From Dehalococcoidia bacterium (lineage in GTDB: Bacteria > Chloroflexota > Dehalococcoidia > DSTF01 > JACRBR01): DNA of 64,000 nt. Under the pieces are notes generated by a model that did no database searches, was not told the DNA's origin, and saw nothing but the letters and a program-made list of their open reading frames with translations. The stretch lies in the NCBI GenBank assembly GCA_021731085.1, contig JAKFYB010000001.1:1-64000 (forward strand), given 5' to 3'. Both the position numbers and the translations under genes were made by a program. Every line of letters starts with the position of its first letter. Position 1 is the first letter of the stretch. Below are positions 40,795 to 50,401 of this stretch, in pieces.

Positions 40795-42876
40795 ATGTCT
40801 GTACAAATGCCAAATGCGCCTGAGTACCGTGAAGGTCGCTCCGAAATCGCGAAGCAGCGCCAGGCGCGCGCCTCGATCTGGAACTGGCCGATCATCCTTC
40901 AGGCCACAATCGACTCGGTCAAGAAGCTGAACCCGCTCCACCTCCTTGGGAACCCCGTCATGCTCGTCGTCGAGATTGGCGCCCTCGTCACGACGGTGCT
41001 CTGGCTCGATATCGCCTTCGGCGACCGGGCTGAAGGCGGGTTCTTCACCGCCGCCGTCTCAGTCTGGCTCTGGTTCACCGTGCTTTTTGCGAACTTCGCC
41101 GAAGCGATGGCCGAAGGCCGAGGCAAGGCGCAGGCCAACACCCTGCGGGCGATGAAACGTGACACGATGGCCCGTCGCGACCGGGATGGCCGCATCGAAG
41201 AGGTCCCATCATCCGAACTGCGCATCGGCGACATCGTCCGTGTGGAGGCAGGCGAGATCATCCCCGGAGATGGTGACGTCATCGAAGGCGTGGCCTACGT
41301 GAGCGAGGCCGCCATAACGGGCGAGTCGGCACCCGTCATCAAGGAACCTGGCACGGATATCAGGACGTCCGTAACCGGCGGCACGACCGTCACCAGCGAC
41401 TGGCTGCGCGTCCGTATATCGGCCAACCCAGGCGAAACGTTCCTCGACCGGATGATTGCACTTGTCGAGGGTGCACAGCGCCAGAAGACGCCGAATGAAA
41501 TCGCTCTCAACATCCTGCTAGCGACGTTCACCATCATCTTCCTGCTTGCTGTGGGAACCGTGCGGCCGTTCGCGCAATACGTCGGCGGCGATGTGACTAC
41601 CACGGCGCTGGTTGCCCTGCTCGTTTGTCTGATTCCGACAACTATCGGCGGGCTGCTCTCTGCGATCGGAATCGCGGGGATGGACCGCATGGTGCAGCGC
41701 AACGTGCTGGCGATGTCCGGGAAAGCCGTCGAGACGGCCGGCGACATCGACACACTGCTGCTCGACAAGACCGGCACGATCACGTTTGGAAACAGGCTTG
41801 CCGCTGAGTTCATCCCCGTCGGCGACCACTCCGAGAAGGAGATTGCAACCGCGGCGCTACAATCATCGCTCGCGGATGAGACGCCGGAGGGCAAGTCTAT
41901 CGTCGATCTGGCGCACCGTCTCGGCTACAACGGCGTCGGCGCAGATCCGCGCGCCGAGTTGATTCCGTTCACCGCGGAAACCCGCATGAGCGGTATGGCA
42001 CTCGATGGCCATCGGATCATGAAGGGTGCGGTCGATGCGGTGAGCAAGCTTGCGACGAACATCCCGGCCGATCTGGAGACCGTTTCTACTCGCATCGCGA
42101 TGGCGGGCGGCACGCCTCTTGCCGTCGTCGACAACGCCGAGGTCCTGGGCGTCATCTACTTGAAGGACACCGTCAAGCCGGGTATCAAGGCAAAGTTCGA
42201 GGAGATGCGCCGCGCCGGCATTCGCACGGTCATGATCACCGGCGATAACAAGCTGACAGCTGCGACCATCGCCGCCGAGGCGGGTGTCGATGACTTCGTC
42301 GCCGAGGCGAAGCCCGAAGACAAGATGCAGCTTATCCGCGACGAACAGGCGCTCGGCCGTCTCGTTGCGATGACGGGTGACGGCACTAACGACGCCCCCG
42401 CCCTCGCCCAGGCCGACGTCGGAGTCGCCATGAACTCCGGCACAGCCGCGGCGAAAGAGGCCGCCAACATGGTTGACCTCGATTCCGACCCCACCAAGCT
42501 CATGGACGTCGTCGCTGTGGGCAAGCAGATGTTGATGACGCGTGGGTCACTCACGACGTTCAGTATCGCTAACGATGTCTCGAAGTACTTTGCGATCATC
42601 CCCGCAATGTTCATTGGCATCTACCCTCAACTCGACAAGATGAACGTCATGCGGCTGTCCACACCGGAGAGTGCGATCCTCTCCGCCGTGATCTTCAACG
42701 CGCTGATCATCATCCTGCTTGTGCCGCTTGCTCTGCGTGGCGTTGCATACCGGGCTGCGCCGGCCGCTGACATCCTGCGCGGCAACCTGTTGATTTACGG
42801 CGTCGGGGGCCTCATTGCCCCATTCATCGGCATCAAGCTCATCGACATGCTGCTCGTGCTGCTTCAGCTCGACTAG
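40795..42876 (+). CDS. kdpB: Potassium-transporting ATPase ATP-binding subunit KdpB
   Basis: A P-type ATPase of 693 residues that powers K+ uptake. The actuator motif TGES is near residue 174, the phosphorylated Asp is in DKTGTIT near residue 322, and the hinge motif [20 protein letters not shown] is near residue 526. Membrane helices lie at both ends. An extra N-terminal tail ([20 protein letters not shown]) precedes the first helix. Confidence 0.97.
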   Translation: MSVQMPNAPEYREGRSEIAKQRQARASIWNWPIILQATIDSVKKLNPLHLLGNPVMLVVEIGALVTTVLWLDIAFGDRAEGGFFTAAVSVWLWFTVLFANFAEAMAEGRGKAQANTLRAMKRDTMARRDRDGRIEEVPSSELRIGDIVRVEAGEIIPGDGDVIEGVAYVSEAAITGESAPVIKEPGTDIRTSVTGGTTVTSDWLRVRISANPGETFLDRMIALVEGAQRQKTPNEIALNILLATFTIIFLLAVGTVRPFAQYVGGDVTTTALVALLVCLIPTTIGGLLSAIGIAGMDRMVQRNVLAMSGKAVETAGDIDTLLLDKTGTITFGNRLAAEFIPVGDHSEKEIATAALQSSLADETPEGKSIVDLAHRLGYNGVGADPRAELIPFTAETRMSGMALDGHRIMKGAVDAVSKLATNIPADLETVSTRIAMAGGTPLAVVDNAEVLGVIYLKDTVKPGIKAKFEEMRRAGIRTVMITGDNKLTAATIAAEAGVDDFVAEAKPEDKMQLIRDEQALGRLVAMTGDGTNDAPALAQADVGVAMNSGTAAAKEAANMVDLDSDPTKLMDVVAVGKQMLMTRGSLTTFSIANDVSKYFAIIPAMFIGIYPQLDKMNVMRLSTPESAILSAVIFNALIIILLVPLALRGVAYRAAPAADILRGNLLIYGVGGLIAPFIGIKLIDMLLVLLQLD

Positions 42877-42886
42877 AAGAAGGAAG

Positions 42887-43477
42887 ATGGACATGCTTCA
42901 GAACACATTCAAGGACCTTCGCACAACGATCATCGCCTTCGCGGCGTTCACGGTGCTGCTCGGCCTAGCCTATCCGGCGGCAATCACAGGCATCGCCCAG
43001 GTCGTCTTCCCCGGCCATGCGGACGGCAGCCTGGTAACTCGTGACGGTGAAGTAGTAGGCTCGGCTCTTGTCGGGCAGAACTTCTCGGGCGCGCAGTACT
43101 TCCACCCGCGCCCATCCGCCGCCGGAGCCGATGGCTACGATGCCGGTGCCTCGTCAGGCTCCAACCTCGGCCCATCCAGCCAGGCGCTTGCCGACCGCGT
43201 CGCTGCGGACGTTGCGCGCATTCGCGAAGAGGAGGGCTTGCCGGCAGACGCCGAGATTCCCGTGGACGCCGTGACGGCGTCGGCGAGCGGGCTCGACCCG
43301 CACATCTCTCCCGCGTACGCGGATCTCCAGGTCGCTCGTGTTGCCCGCGAGCGTGGGCTGTCAGAAGATGTCGTCCGCGATCTGGTGCAGAAGTACACCG
43401 ACGGTTCGACGCTGTGGCTGCTCGGAGAGCCGCGCGTCAATGTGCTGAAGCTGAACCTTGCGCTTGACGAGATGTAG
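42887..43477 (+). CDS. kdpC: Potassium-transporting ATPase subunit KdpC
   Basis: A 196-residue subunit with one N-terminal helix ([20 protein letters not shown]) and the KdpC pattern [53 protein letters not shown] and [15 protein letters not shown]. It links KdpA and KdpB. The ATG at 42887 follows GAAGAAGGAAG 10 bases after kdpB. It has the usual length for KdpC. Confidence 0.95.
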   Translation: MDMLQNTFKDLRTTIIAFAAFTVLLGLAYPAAITGIAQVVFPGHADGSLVTRDGEVVGSALVGQNFSGAQYFHPRPSAAGADGYDAGASSGSNLGPSSQALADRVAADVARIREEEGLPADAEIPVDAVTASASGLDPHISPAYADLQVARVARERGLSEDVVRDLVQKYTDGSTLWLLGEPRVNVLKLNLALDEM

Positions 43478-43502
43478 GTTCCGAGTGAAGGGAGGTCGTG
43501 AC

Positions 43503-43892
43503 ATGAAGCCAGTCGCTGTCGACACGAAGGATTTGCTTATCGTCAGCAATGACACCGGTTTCGGCATGGCGCTGGTCGTCGTCCTCAAGAGCGCGCACTT
43601 CCGCATCATGGTCGACAGCTGGCCGCTCTCGACGCTCGCGGACGCGGCTCCGCCTGATGCCGCCATCGTCGATCTCCACGGCGATGAGACCGTCGTCGGA
43701 CTTCGGGAGTTGCTCGATCGATGGCCCACGGCTCGATTCCTCTTCGCCGTACGTGAGATGCCCCTGCGCGCGACGCTGGCTCGCATCATCCGCGATCATG
43801 GCGGCGTGACACTTGCCAAGGACGAATCGCCCATGGTGTTTGCGTCGTCGCTCGTCGCGATGCTGGCGTCCGAGGATGGAGCAGGCCCATGA
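43503..43892 (+). CDS. Receiver-like protein between kdpC and the KdpD N-terminal gene
   Basis: A 129-residue protein beginning DLLIVSNDTGFGMALVVVLK, with a central strand PDAAIVDLHGDETVVGL, then ARFLFAVREM and GGVTLAKDESPMVFASSL. The order of strands, an Asp after the third strand and a late Lys suggest a degenerate response-regulator receiver fold. The N-terminal acidic pair is reduced to one Asp (SND), so phosphorylation is doubtful. GGGAGG precedes the ATG and the stop overlaps the next start (ATGA). Confidence 0.6.
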   Translation: MKPVAVDTKDLLIVSNDTGFGMALVVVLKSAHFRIMVDSWPLSTLADAAPPDAAIVDLHGDETVVGLRELLDRWPTARFLFAVREMPLRATLARIIRDHGGVTLAKDESPMVFASSLVAMLASEDGAGP

Positions 43893-45022
43893 CCGACACG
43901 ACGCGGCCAGATCCAGACGCGATCCTTCGCAAGGTACAGCGCGAAGAGCGCGCCCATGATCGCTCGCGTGGGTCGCTCCGTATCTATCTCGGCGCGTTTG
44001 CCGGCATCGGCAAGACCTACGCGATGCTGAACGAAGCGCAACGGCGGCGCAAGTACGGCGAGGACGTCGTCGTCGGCTTCGTCGAGACGCACCGGCGTCC
44101 CCAGACGGTGGCCGTTCTCGATGGACTCGAGGTCATCTCGCGCAAGAAGGTCGAATACCGCGGTGTCATCGTCGAAGAGATGGACGTGGAGGCGATCATT
44201 CGCCGCCATCCTGCTGTGTGCCTGATCGATGAGCTCGCGCACACAAACGCGCCAGGCTCCGAGCGCGAGAAGCGCTATGAGGATGTGGAACTGATTCTCG
44301 ATGCGGGGATCAACGTCGTCTCGACGCTCAATGTCCAGCACATCGAGAGCCTGAACGACACCGTCGAATCGATCACGGGCGTCAAAGTGCGCGAGACCAT
44401 CCCAGACCGCATCATCGACGAGGCGGACGAGGTTATCCTCATCGATCTATCGCCCGAGGCCGCCCGCGCGCGCATGGAGCACGGCAACATCTATCCGCCG
44501 GAGCAGGCGAAGGCGGCGCTACAGAGCTTCTTCCGTCCACAGAATCTCGCTGCGCTCCGCGAGATCGCGCTCCGACGCACGGCGCAGGATGTTGATGAAG
44601 ACCTCGATGAATACATGCGAGAGGCAGCCCGAGACGCCAAGGAGGTCGACGAGCACGTCCTCGTGTACGTCGATGCGACGCCGTTCTCGCGCACGTTGAT
44701 CCGCCGCGGGTGGCGGCTCGCGCAGGGTTTGCACGCTGACCTGTGTGTCGCGTATCTCGACCGCGAGGCTGGCGATGCGGCGCAGCGCGAACTTGCCCGG
44801 ACACTGGAACTGGCGGAGGACCTCAACGCGCGCGTTCAGAAGCTTGAGGGTTCGGACGAAGCGTCGACGCTTGTTGCGTACGTAAGGGCTACCGGCGTGA
44901 ATCACATCGTTCTTGCTCACCGCCCGCGTACGGGTATCCGCGCGGCGCTGAGCTCATCGTTCGCAGACCGCCTGATGGCGGCGGCGCCGACGGTTGATGT
45001 GCATCTCGTATCGCAAGGCTGA
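43889..45022 (+). CDS. KdpD N-terminal sensor half (KdpD domain plus Usp domain) as separate protein
   Basis: A 377-residue protein matching the first half of KdpD and nothing more. The KdpD domain has Walker A GAFAGIGKTYAML near residues 35–47, the motif VGFVETHRRPQT, Walker B CLIDELAHTNAPGS, and DAGINVVSTLNVQHIESLND. Residues about 250–377 are a universal-stress-like domain (HVLVYVDATPFSRTLIRRGW, NHIVLAHRPRTG). There are no membrane helices and no kinase domain; these are in the gene at 35847. The two must meet as separate chains if they work together (inference). It is the last gene of the operon. Confidence 0.88.
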   Translation: MTDTTRPDPDAILRKVQREERAHDRSRGSLRIYLGAFAGIGKTYAMLNEAQRRRKYGEDVVVGFVETHRRPQTVAVLDGLEVISRKKVEYRGVIVEEMDVEAIIRRHPAVCLIDELAHTNAPGSEREKRYEDVELILDAGINVVSTLNVQHIESLNDTVESITGVKVRETIPDRIIDEADEVILIDLSPEAARARMEHGNIYPPEQAKAALQSFFRPQNLAALREIALRRTAQDVDEDLDEYMREAARDAKEVDEHVLVYVDATPFSRTLIRRGWRLAQGLHADLCVAYLDREAGDAAQRELARTLELAEDLNARVQKLEGSDEASTLVAYVRATGVNHIVLAHRPRTGIRAALSSSFADRLMAAAPTVDVHLVSQG

Positions 45023-45049
45023 CGCACCACGAACCATGTCGGCCGCAGA

Positions 45050-46477
45050 TCAGATGGCTTCGGCGGTGGGCTCCCGTACAAGCGGTACGGCCTCGTTTGC
45101 AACGAACTTGTGGATGAACATCGATGCCACCACCGCGAGCGCGGCCGTCGTGATGACGGCGATCATCACCAGCCGAAACGTCGCCACATCGCCACCCGCA
45201 CTATCGCTGTTGAGAACGCCTGCGAGGATGCCGGCGCCGACGATGCTGCCGACGTAGCGCATCATCGAGCTTGTGCCGGCTGCTGAACCCGCGAGCGTGC
45301 GGGGAGCGGACTCGATGGCCGCCGTGCCCGCCGCGCCCACGCCCAACCCCAGACCCAGCCCGAGCAGCGCCAGGCAGGACGCGAGATACACCGGCGACAC
45401 GTCGGGCGTAAGGCCCCCAAGCAGCGCGACGGACGCGATGAGCATGAGGACGGATCCGATCTGCGCCGACGGGCGACGGCCCCATGCGTCGGACAGCCTG
45501 CCGCCGAACGGGGCCGTGATCGCGACAAGAACGGACATGGCGCCGAGCAGCAGCCCGGACAGCTCCGTGCTCTTGCCCTGCACTTCACGGATGAAGAACG
45601 GGATCATCAGCAGCGTCGTGTACATCGTCAGGTTCGACAGGAGCGCATACGCCGTCGCTGCCGCGAACGACGTCACGCGGAAGAGGCGCCACTCCGCCGC
45701 AGGTGAAGCCGTCGTGCGTTGGCGCCAGACGAACAGAGCCGCGATTAGCGCTGTGCCACCCCAGCGAAGGACGCTCTCGACGACGGTCGTTTCTTCGCGA
45801 AGGGACGCGAGTTGCAACGTGAGTGATACCAGCACGCCAACGAACAGTCCGGTGCCGATCCAGTCCATAGGCGTGCGAGGCACCTGCTCCGGATCGCGGA
45901 CGTTCAGGCGTTGCAGCAGGAGCAGTGCCAGCAGGATGAATGGCACGCTGATCGGGAACAGCCAGCGCCACGACGCGATAGCCAGTGTCGCCGCGCCGAT
46001 CAACGGTCCGACCGCCGCCGCGAACGAAAGGACGGCGCCGTTGATCCCGTTCAGCCGGCCAAGCTGTTCGGGCGGGGCGTGCGTGCGCAACATTGCCATG
46101 CCGTTGGGGATGAGCGTCGCACCGGCGGCGGCCTGCGCCACCCGCAAGATCACCAACGTCGGAAAGTTCGGAGAGAACGGCGTGATGACGGCGAGGACGA
46201 GGAAGACGAGCAGCCCGCCACGATACACCCGCGCACGCCCGATCTGGTCGCCCAACCGCCCGCCAATCGGTTGCGCGACGGCCATCGCAATCAGGTAGCC
46301 GGAGATCAGCCACGCGACGGCGCCGTGACTCAGCGAGAACTCATCGCGGATGTCGGGAAGAGCAACCGCCACCATCGTCGAGTTCAGCGGCGCCAGGATA
46401 GCGCCGAGCGACGATAGGGCGAGCAGTAGCGGGACGCTGGTAGTTGGAGTGGCGCTGGCGGGTGCTTGTCTAGCCAA
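45050..46477 (-). CDS. MFS drug/solute exporter (DHA2-like)
   Basis: About 475 residues with roughly 14 hydrophobic segments. Motif A variants appear as GGRLGDQIGRARVY after helix 2 and GGRLSDAWGRRPSA in the second half; LNSTMVAVALPDIRDEF after helix 1 is the DHA2 signature (motif D1). The probable role is proton-driven export of a drug or metabolite. No ATG fits; I use the TTG at 46477, which overlaps the end of the ATP-grasp gene by 8 bases, so the two are coupled. The open frame upstream of this point lies inside that gene and is not expected to be translated. Confidence 0.85.
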   Translation of the reverse strand: MARQAPASATPTTSVPLLLALSSLGAILAPLNSTMVAVALPDIRDEFSLSHGAVAWLISGYLIAMAVAQPIGGRLGDQIGRARVYRGGLLVFLVLAVITPFSPNFPTLVILRVAQAAAGATLIPNGMAMLRTHAPPEQLGRLNGINGAVLSFAAAVGPLIGAATLAIASWRWLFPISVPFILLALLLLQRLNVRDPEQVPRTPMDWIGTGLFVGVLVSLTLQLASLREETTVVESVLRWGGTALIAALFVWRQRTTASPAAEWRLFRVTSFAAATAYALLSNLTMYTTLLMIPFFIREVQGKSTELSGLLLGAMSVLVAITAPFGGRLSDAWGRRPSAQIGSVLMLIASVALLGGLTPDVSPVYLASCLALLGLGLGLGVGAAGTAAIESAPRTLAGSAAGTSSMMRYVGSIVGAGILAGVLNSDSAGGDVATFRLVMIAVITTAALAVVASMFIHKFVANEAVPLVREPTAEAI

Positions 46478-47312
46478 GGGTGGTGATCGGCCGGCATTGA
46501 AGGAGATACAGCGTGTTCCGCGCGATGGCGCACTCAACGTCGACCGCGTGACCGACGCCACGTTCGAGCACGATCGCCAATTGGGCAACTTCGAGAATTT
46601 CGGCGTCTGTGAGGCTGCAGGCGGATTGCAATGACTCAGGTACGGCTGTCTCCTCCGTGCCACAGTCTGTCATCACGGTCATGCGGTTCTTCAGCGCGAT
46701 GTCTCGCCACGATACGGTTATCGGTTCCTTTTGCACGACGAATGTGTCCGGCGTGGCGATGCCGCCGACGATGCTCTCGCCGAGGCCCCAGTTCGCGTTG
46801 ATCATCACCTCGTCGCGGCTGCCGGTGATCGGATTGGCGCTGAAGACGACGGCCGATACGTCCGACGGCACGAGCTGTTGTACGAGCACGGCCATGCGCA
46901 CATCGTCCACGGGCAGCCCGCGTTGGTGACGGTACGCGAGCGCTTCGGTGGACGAGGCGGAGAGGACGCAGCGCCGCACCGCATCGACGAGCGCGTCGGC
47001 ACCGCGGATGTTCAAGTACGTATCGTGTTGGCCCGCAAACGAAGCATCGCAGCCATCTTCGTCCAGCGCTGACGAACGAACGGCGACGGCGGGTTGCGTG
47101 GATCCGCAATGATCGCCGAGCCTGCGATACGCATGTTCGATTGTCTGGGCAAGGCTCGCGACCGCGTCGTCTCGTGTGGCGGGTACCGCAGCGATCGCGA
47201 AGCCGGGTGGGACCGTGTGTTGCGACGCGAGCCTGCTGAGGCTCGCGGCCTTGCCTCCGACGACGGTGTCATGGTGGCAGCCGTCTTCTCCGAGCCAGTG
47301 GATGTCGCTCAT
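46470..47312 (-). CDS. PEP/pyruvate-dikinase-type ATP-binding domain protein (stand-alone half)
   Basis: A 280-residue protein covering only the N-terminal ATP-grasp part of PEP synthase, pyruvate phosphate dikinase or rifampicin phosphotransferase: VVGGKAASLSRLAS, VPPGFAI, VAVRSSALDEDGCDASFAGQ, VLVQQLVPSDVSAVVFSANP, NANWGLGESIVGGIATPDTF and YLLQCRPIT at the end. The swivelling His domain is missing; it is found in the divergent gene at 47525. Together they would number about 805 residues, close to a whole rifampicin-phosphotransferase-like enzyme. The MFS gene follows in an overlap. Confidence 0.87.
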   Translation of the reverse strand: MSDIHWLGEDGCHHDTVVGGKAASLSRLASQHTVPPGFAIAAVPATRDDAVASLAQTIEHAYRRLGDHCGSTQPAVAVRSSALDEDGCDASFAGQHDTYLNIRGADALVDAVRRCVLSASSTEALAYRHQRGLPVDDVRMAVLVQQLVPSDVSAVVFSANPITGSRDEVMINANWGLGESIVGGIATPDTFVVQKEPITVSWRDIALKNRMTVMTDCGTEETAVPESLQSACSLTDAEILEVAQLAIVLERGVGHAVDVECAIARNTLYLLQCRPITTLG

Positions 47313-47413
47313 AGCGGGTCGCTCATGACTTGCTCCAGGTGGGCAGGAAGCCCCGGTTGGGCGTCAATCTGGCTTCCGGCCGGGTGTCGCGCAGTCGCGG
47401 ACATTCGGCTAAA

Positions 47414-47449
47414 TTAACGCGCATTAAGGAACGTTAACGCAGGTTAACG
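47414..47449. promoter_or_regulatory. Four TTAA motifs at exact 10-bp spacing in the divergent dikinase intergenic region
   Basis: TTAA begins at 47414, 47424, 47434 and 47444, three of them as TTAACG. The spacing equals about one helical turn, so all four would face the same side of the DNA. The position, 76 to 102 bases from the two divergent starts, suggests an operator shared by both genes. No known regulator motif is claimed. Confidence 0.5.
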
Positions 47450-47524
47450 GATGGCCGCCAGCCGAGCGACTCGCATGCGGGCTGGCGGAGGCGAGTTGTT
47501 GACAGGTTCCCGAGGAGCAAACAG

Positions 47525-49102
47525 ATGACGACCGCGTTGACTTCATCCGTTCGGTGCGCGGACGGCACGGAGATTCCGCACGAGTGGGTGTACGACGAAG
47601 CGCCGCAGTGCGAGTGGATGCGCGACCGTTCCCACTGGCCTGACCCGATGATGCCGATGGAGCTGTGGCTCTGGAACCGCGCGCCCGCCGGCGCCGACCG
47701 CGCCTGGGCGGAGATCGACATGGAGCCGCCGGTGATGTTCCAGCGGTTCCAGATGGTCGGACCGTTCCTGTATGTCCGCACGACGATGCCGCCGATGGAG
47801 CGCCTGGCGCAAATGGCTCCTCGCTACGTCGCCGTCAGCCAGGAGTACGGCGGCCCATCACGCTTCTGGAAGACGTACTGCGAACCGCGCATCCAACGAA
47901 CCTGTGACGAGATCGCCGCGATGCAGCCTGGGTCCGATCTGCAAGCGGCCGCCGAGGCCTGGTTCTACGGCTTCCACCAGACGTTCACGTCTCTCGCGCT
48001 GTTGTACATCCCGAACATGCGGCTCACGGCATTGCTCACGGAACACGTCGGCGCTGACGTGGAGCTGTTGGCCTTCGAGGTAACGCAGGGTGGTAACAAC
48101 GCGACGCAGGACATCGATACAGAAATCTGGGACCTGGCCGCACTTGCCCGCGCGACGCCAGCCGTCACGAAGATCATCGGCTCAAACACTGAGGATGCGC
48201 TCAACGAGCTGCGTCGAGAGCCAGCAGCCGCTCCATTCGTCGTGGCGTTTGACGCGCTCATCGCCCGCCATGGGCGCCGCTCGCAAGCATGGATGTTGAA
48301 CAAGCCAACCTGGGCCGAAGATCCGGCGTCCGCGCTCGCTCTCGTACGCGCGCAGCTGGGGGCGGAGGCTGTTTCGCCCGACGCGCTGCGCGAGCGCACG
48401 GCGAAACGCCGGCAGGAGTCGACGGAGCGCGTGCTCGCAGCGCTTCCGGCAGAGAAGCACGACGAGTTTCGCGAGATCGTCGGTGAACTCGACGGCTATG
48501 TGTCTGTGCGGGAGGGCCGGGCGTATTGGCAGCTCGTGATCTGTGGAGAGATGCGCGGACTGGCGCTGCGGATCGGCGATGAGCTGGTGCACGCGGGGCG
48601 CATCGATCGCGCGGACGACGTCCTCTTCCTCACGCCGGAGGACTTCCAGGCCGACGCGGATGCTGATCTGCGCGCGCTGGTAGCCAAGAACCGCGAACAA
48701 TGGACGCGCGACTGCGCACTGGAGCCACCGTTCACGATCGGTACACCCGGAGACGCTGCCACCCTAGCAGAAACCATGCGGGCCGAGCTGCGGGGCGCGC
48801 CAGCCAGCCGTGGTCAGGTCACGGGTACGGCTCGCGTGCTCAACAGCCCGGAAGAAGGACATCGCCTGCAGAAGGGCGACATCCTCGTCTGCGTGATGAC
48901 GACGCCGGCCTGGACGCCCCTGTTCGCGATCGCTGGTGGCATCGTGACGGAAACAGGTGGCGCGCTCTCGCACCCGGCGATCACGGCGCGCGAGTATGGC
49001 ATTCCGGCCGTCGTCGCGCTGCAGAAAGCAACGACGACGATCGCGGATGGCGCAACAGTCACGATCGACGGCGCGAAAGGCACGGTCACTGTCACGGGAT
49101 AG
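47525..49102 (+). CDS. Dikinase phosphohistidine-domain protein (rifampicin-phosphotransferase-like second half)
   Basis: A 525-residue protein with a long helical substrate-type region (about residues 1–430) and a C-terminal swivelling domain. The latter holds GIVTETGGALSHPAITAREY then GIPAVV, with the phospho-accepting His in LSHPAI. The order substrate region then His domain, with no C-terminal TIM barrel, matches rifampicin phosphotransferase and not PEP synthase. The ATP-grasp half lies in the divergent gene at 46470. The reaction would transfer phosphate from ATP through His to an unknown substrate, giving AMP. GAGGAG lies 8 bases before ATG. Confidence 0.82.
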   Translation: MTTALTSSVRCADGTEIPHEWVYDEAPQCEWMRDRSHWPDPMMPMELWLWNRAPAGADRAWAEIDMEPPVMFQRFQMVGPFLYVRTTMPPMERLAQMAPRYVAVSQEYGGPSRFWKTYCEPRIQRTCDEIAAMQPGSDLQAAAEAWFYGFHQTFTSLALLYIPNMRLTALLTEHVGADVELLAFEVTQGGNNATQDIDTEIWDLAALARATPAVTKIIGSNTEDALNELRREPAAAPFVVAFDALIARHGRRSQAWMLNKPTWAEDPASALALVRAQLGAEAVSPDALRERTAKRRQESTERVLAALPAEKHDEFREIVGELDGYVSVREGRAYWQLVICGEMRGLALRIGDELVHAGRIDRADDVLFLTPEDFQADADADLRALVAKNREQWTRDCALEPPFTIGTPGDAATLAETMRAELRGAPASRGQVTGTARVLNSPEEGHRLQKGDILVCVMTTPAWTPLFAIAGGIVTETGGALSHPAITAREYGIPAVVALQKATTTIADGATVTIDGAKGTVTVTG

Positions 49103-49108
49103 CGAGAG

Positions 49109-49843
49109 TCATCGCCCCCGGGCGAGGCGGTCGATGAGCTCCACTGGTAGATCCACGGCGCTCATCTTTTCCTGCACCGACGCGATGTCATACGGCACGC
49201 GATACCAGGTGAACGTCGCCGCTTCGCTGTCGTAGATCGCATAGCCGGCGCGCTTGTCACCGTCTCGCGGCTGGCCGACGCTGCCGGGATTCAGAATCAG
49301 GCGGTTGTTGCCCAGATCGAGTGTTTCGCCGTCCATCGCCAGCCCCATGCGTATGGCGCCGGGCGCAGTCTCCTCGAACCAGCACTGGACGTGCGTGTGT
49401 CCGACGATGCTCAGCTGCGTCGTCTGCAGTGCAAAGTGCGCCCTCGTGTCCTCCGGCTCGAACAGGTACTCGCGGTCGGGCTCGCGCAGGCTCCCATGGA
49501 CGAGCGTGACGCCGTGCTCGATGCGCACCTGCGGCAGGGCCGCAAGCAACGCCCGCTCGTCCGAGGAGATAGCGGTCGACGTCCACGCGACCGCCCGCGC
49601 GGCGAGATAGTTGAAGTTGTCTGTGTCGGAGAGACCACAAGCGGCGAGATCGTGGTTTCCCGCCACTGACACGGCGTTCCGACCATCGAGAAGCGCCAGC
49701 ACCTCGGACGGCTGCGGCCCGTAGCCGACGATGTCGCCGGCTGTCCATACGGCGTTGACGATCCCGCCTGCATCGGCATGCGCAAGCACGGCAGTCAACG
49801 CCTCAAGATTGCTGTGAATGTCCGACAGCACGGCGACGCGCAT
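49109..49843 (-). CDS. Metallophosphoesterase (YfcE-like)
   Basis: A 244-residue calcineurin-fold enzyme with all usual metal motifs: LSDIHSNLEAL, AGDIVGYGPQPSE, VAGNHD, VHGSLR, VGHTHVQ and ILNPGSVGQPRDGD. It probably hydrolyses phosphodiesters or phosphomonoesters with two metals; the substrate is unknown. It converges on the dikinase gene with 6 bases between stops. Confidence 0.92.
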   Translation of the reverse strand: MRVAVLSDIHSNLEALTAVLAHADAGGIVNAVWTAGDIVGYGPQPSEVLALLDGRNAVSVAGNHDLAACGLSDTDNFNYLAARAVAWTSTAISSDERALLAALPQVRIEHGVTLVHGSLREPDREYLFEPEDTRAHFALQTTQLSIVGHTHVQCWFEETAPGAIRMGLAMDGETLDLGNNRLILNPGSVGQPRDGDKRAGYAIYDSEAATFTWYRVPYDIASVQEKMSAVDLPVELIDRLARGR

Positions 49844-49876
49844 ATGTTGGACCTTGCTTGAACGCCAGATCGTCGC

Positions 49877-50326
49877 TTATGCCGTTCCCAGCGCCCTCGC
49901 CTTGATCTGATCGAACTCGGCCTGCGTGAGCGCGCCCTGCTGAAGGAGCGCGTGCGCCTTCGCGATGTCGTCGCTCGTCGTGATCGGCCCCGACGCAGAC
50001 GAGTGCGCCGACATGTGCATGTGCTGCAACTTCGCCTCGTGGATCTCCTCTACGGACGGCTTCGGCCGCGCGATCATATAGATGAGGGCGCCAAGGAACG
50101 GCACGATGAATATCAGGAAAATCCAGGCCGCCTTCCCAAATCCGCTGAGGTTACGCCGGTGGAAGATATCGGCGAACACCGCGATGAAGACCCAAATCGC
50201 CATCATCCAGAAGAACATTACGATGATCCACTCCACGACATGCCAGAATGTGATGTCATCCAGTAGTAGTGCAGGCACGACTTCCTCCAAGCTACTGAGC
50301 GCGCCGGGCGACCGGTCGCCCGTCAT
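49877..50326 (-). CDS. Membrane protein with PLD-nuclease-N-type segment and SHOCT domain
   Basis: A 149-residue protein. Two membrane helices (IIVMFFWMMAIWVFIAVFAD and AWIFLIFIVPFLGALIYMI, followed by ARPKP) have the layout of the PLDc_N family. A C-terminal SHOCT motif follows (DDIAKAHALLQQGALTQAEF then DQIKARAL), a short helical hairpin that often mediates oligomerisation. The role is unknown. The first ATG at 50326 lies before the first helix; a TACAAT box lies 18 bases upstream. Same strand as the phosphoesterase gene. Confidence 0.8.
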   Translation of the reverse strand: MTGDRSPGALSSLEEVVPALLLDDITFWHVVEWIIVMFFWMMAIWVFIAVFADIFHRRNLSGFGKAAWIFLIFIVPFLGALIYMIARPKPSVEEIHEAKLQHMHMSAHSSASGPITTSDDIAKAHALLQQGALTQAEFDQIKARALGTA

Positions 50327-50401
50327 GACGTCAGCAGCGCGTCTATTGTAGTCCTAGCCGCGGGTTCGCGTGCGATGGCCAGATCGAGGCGCCTCACGCG
50401 G

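Noticed and set aside
46478-46663. N-terminal extension of the MFS exporter
   Set aside because: These 62 codons lie inside the ATP-grasp gene in another frame and have no transporter-like sequence; the first membrane helix comes after 46477.
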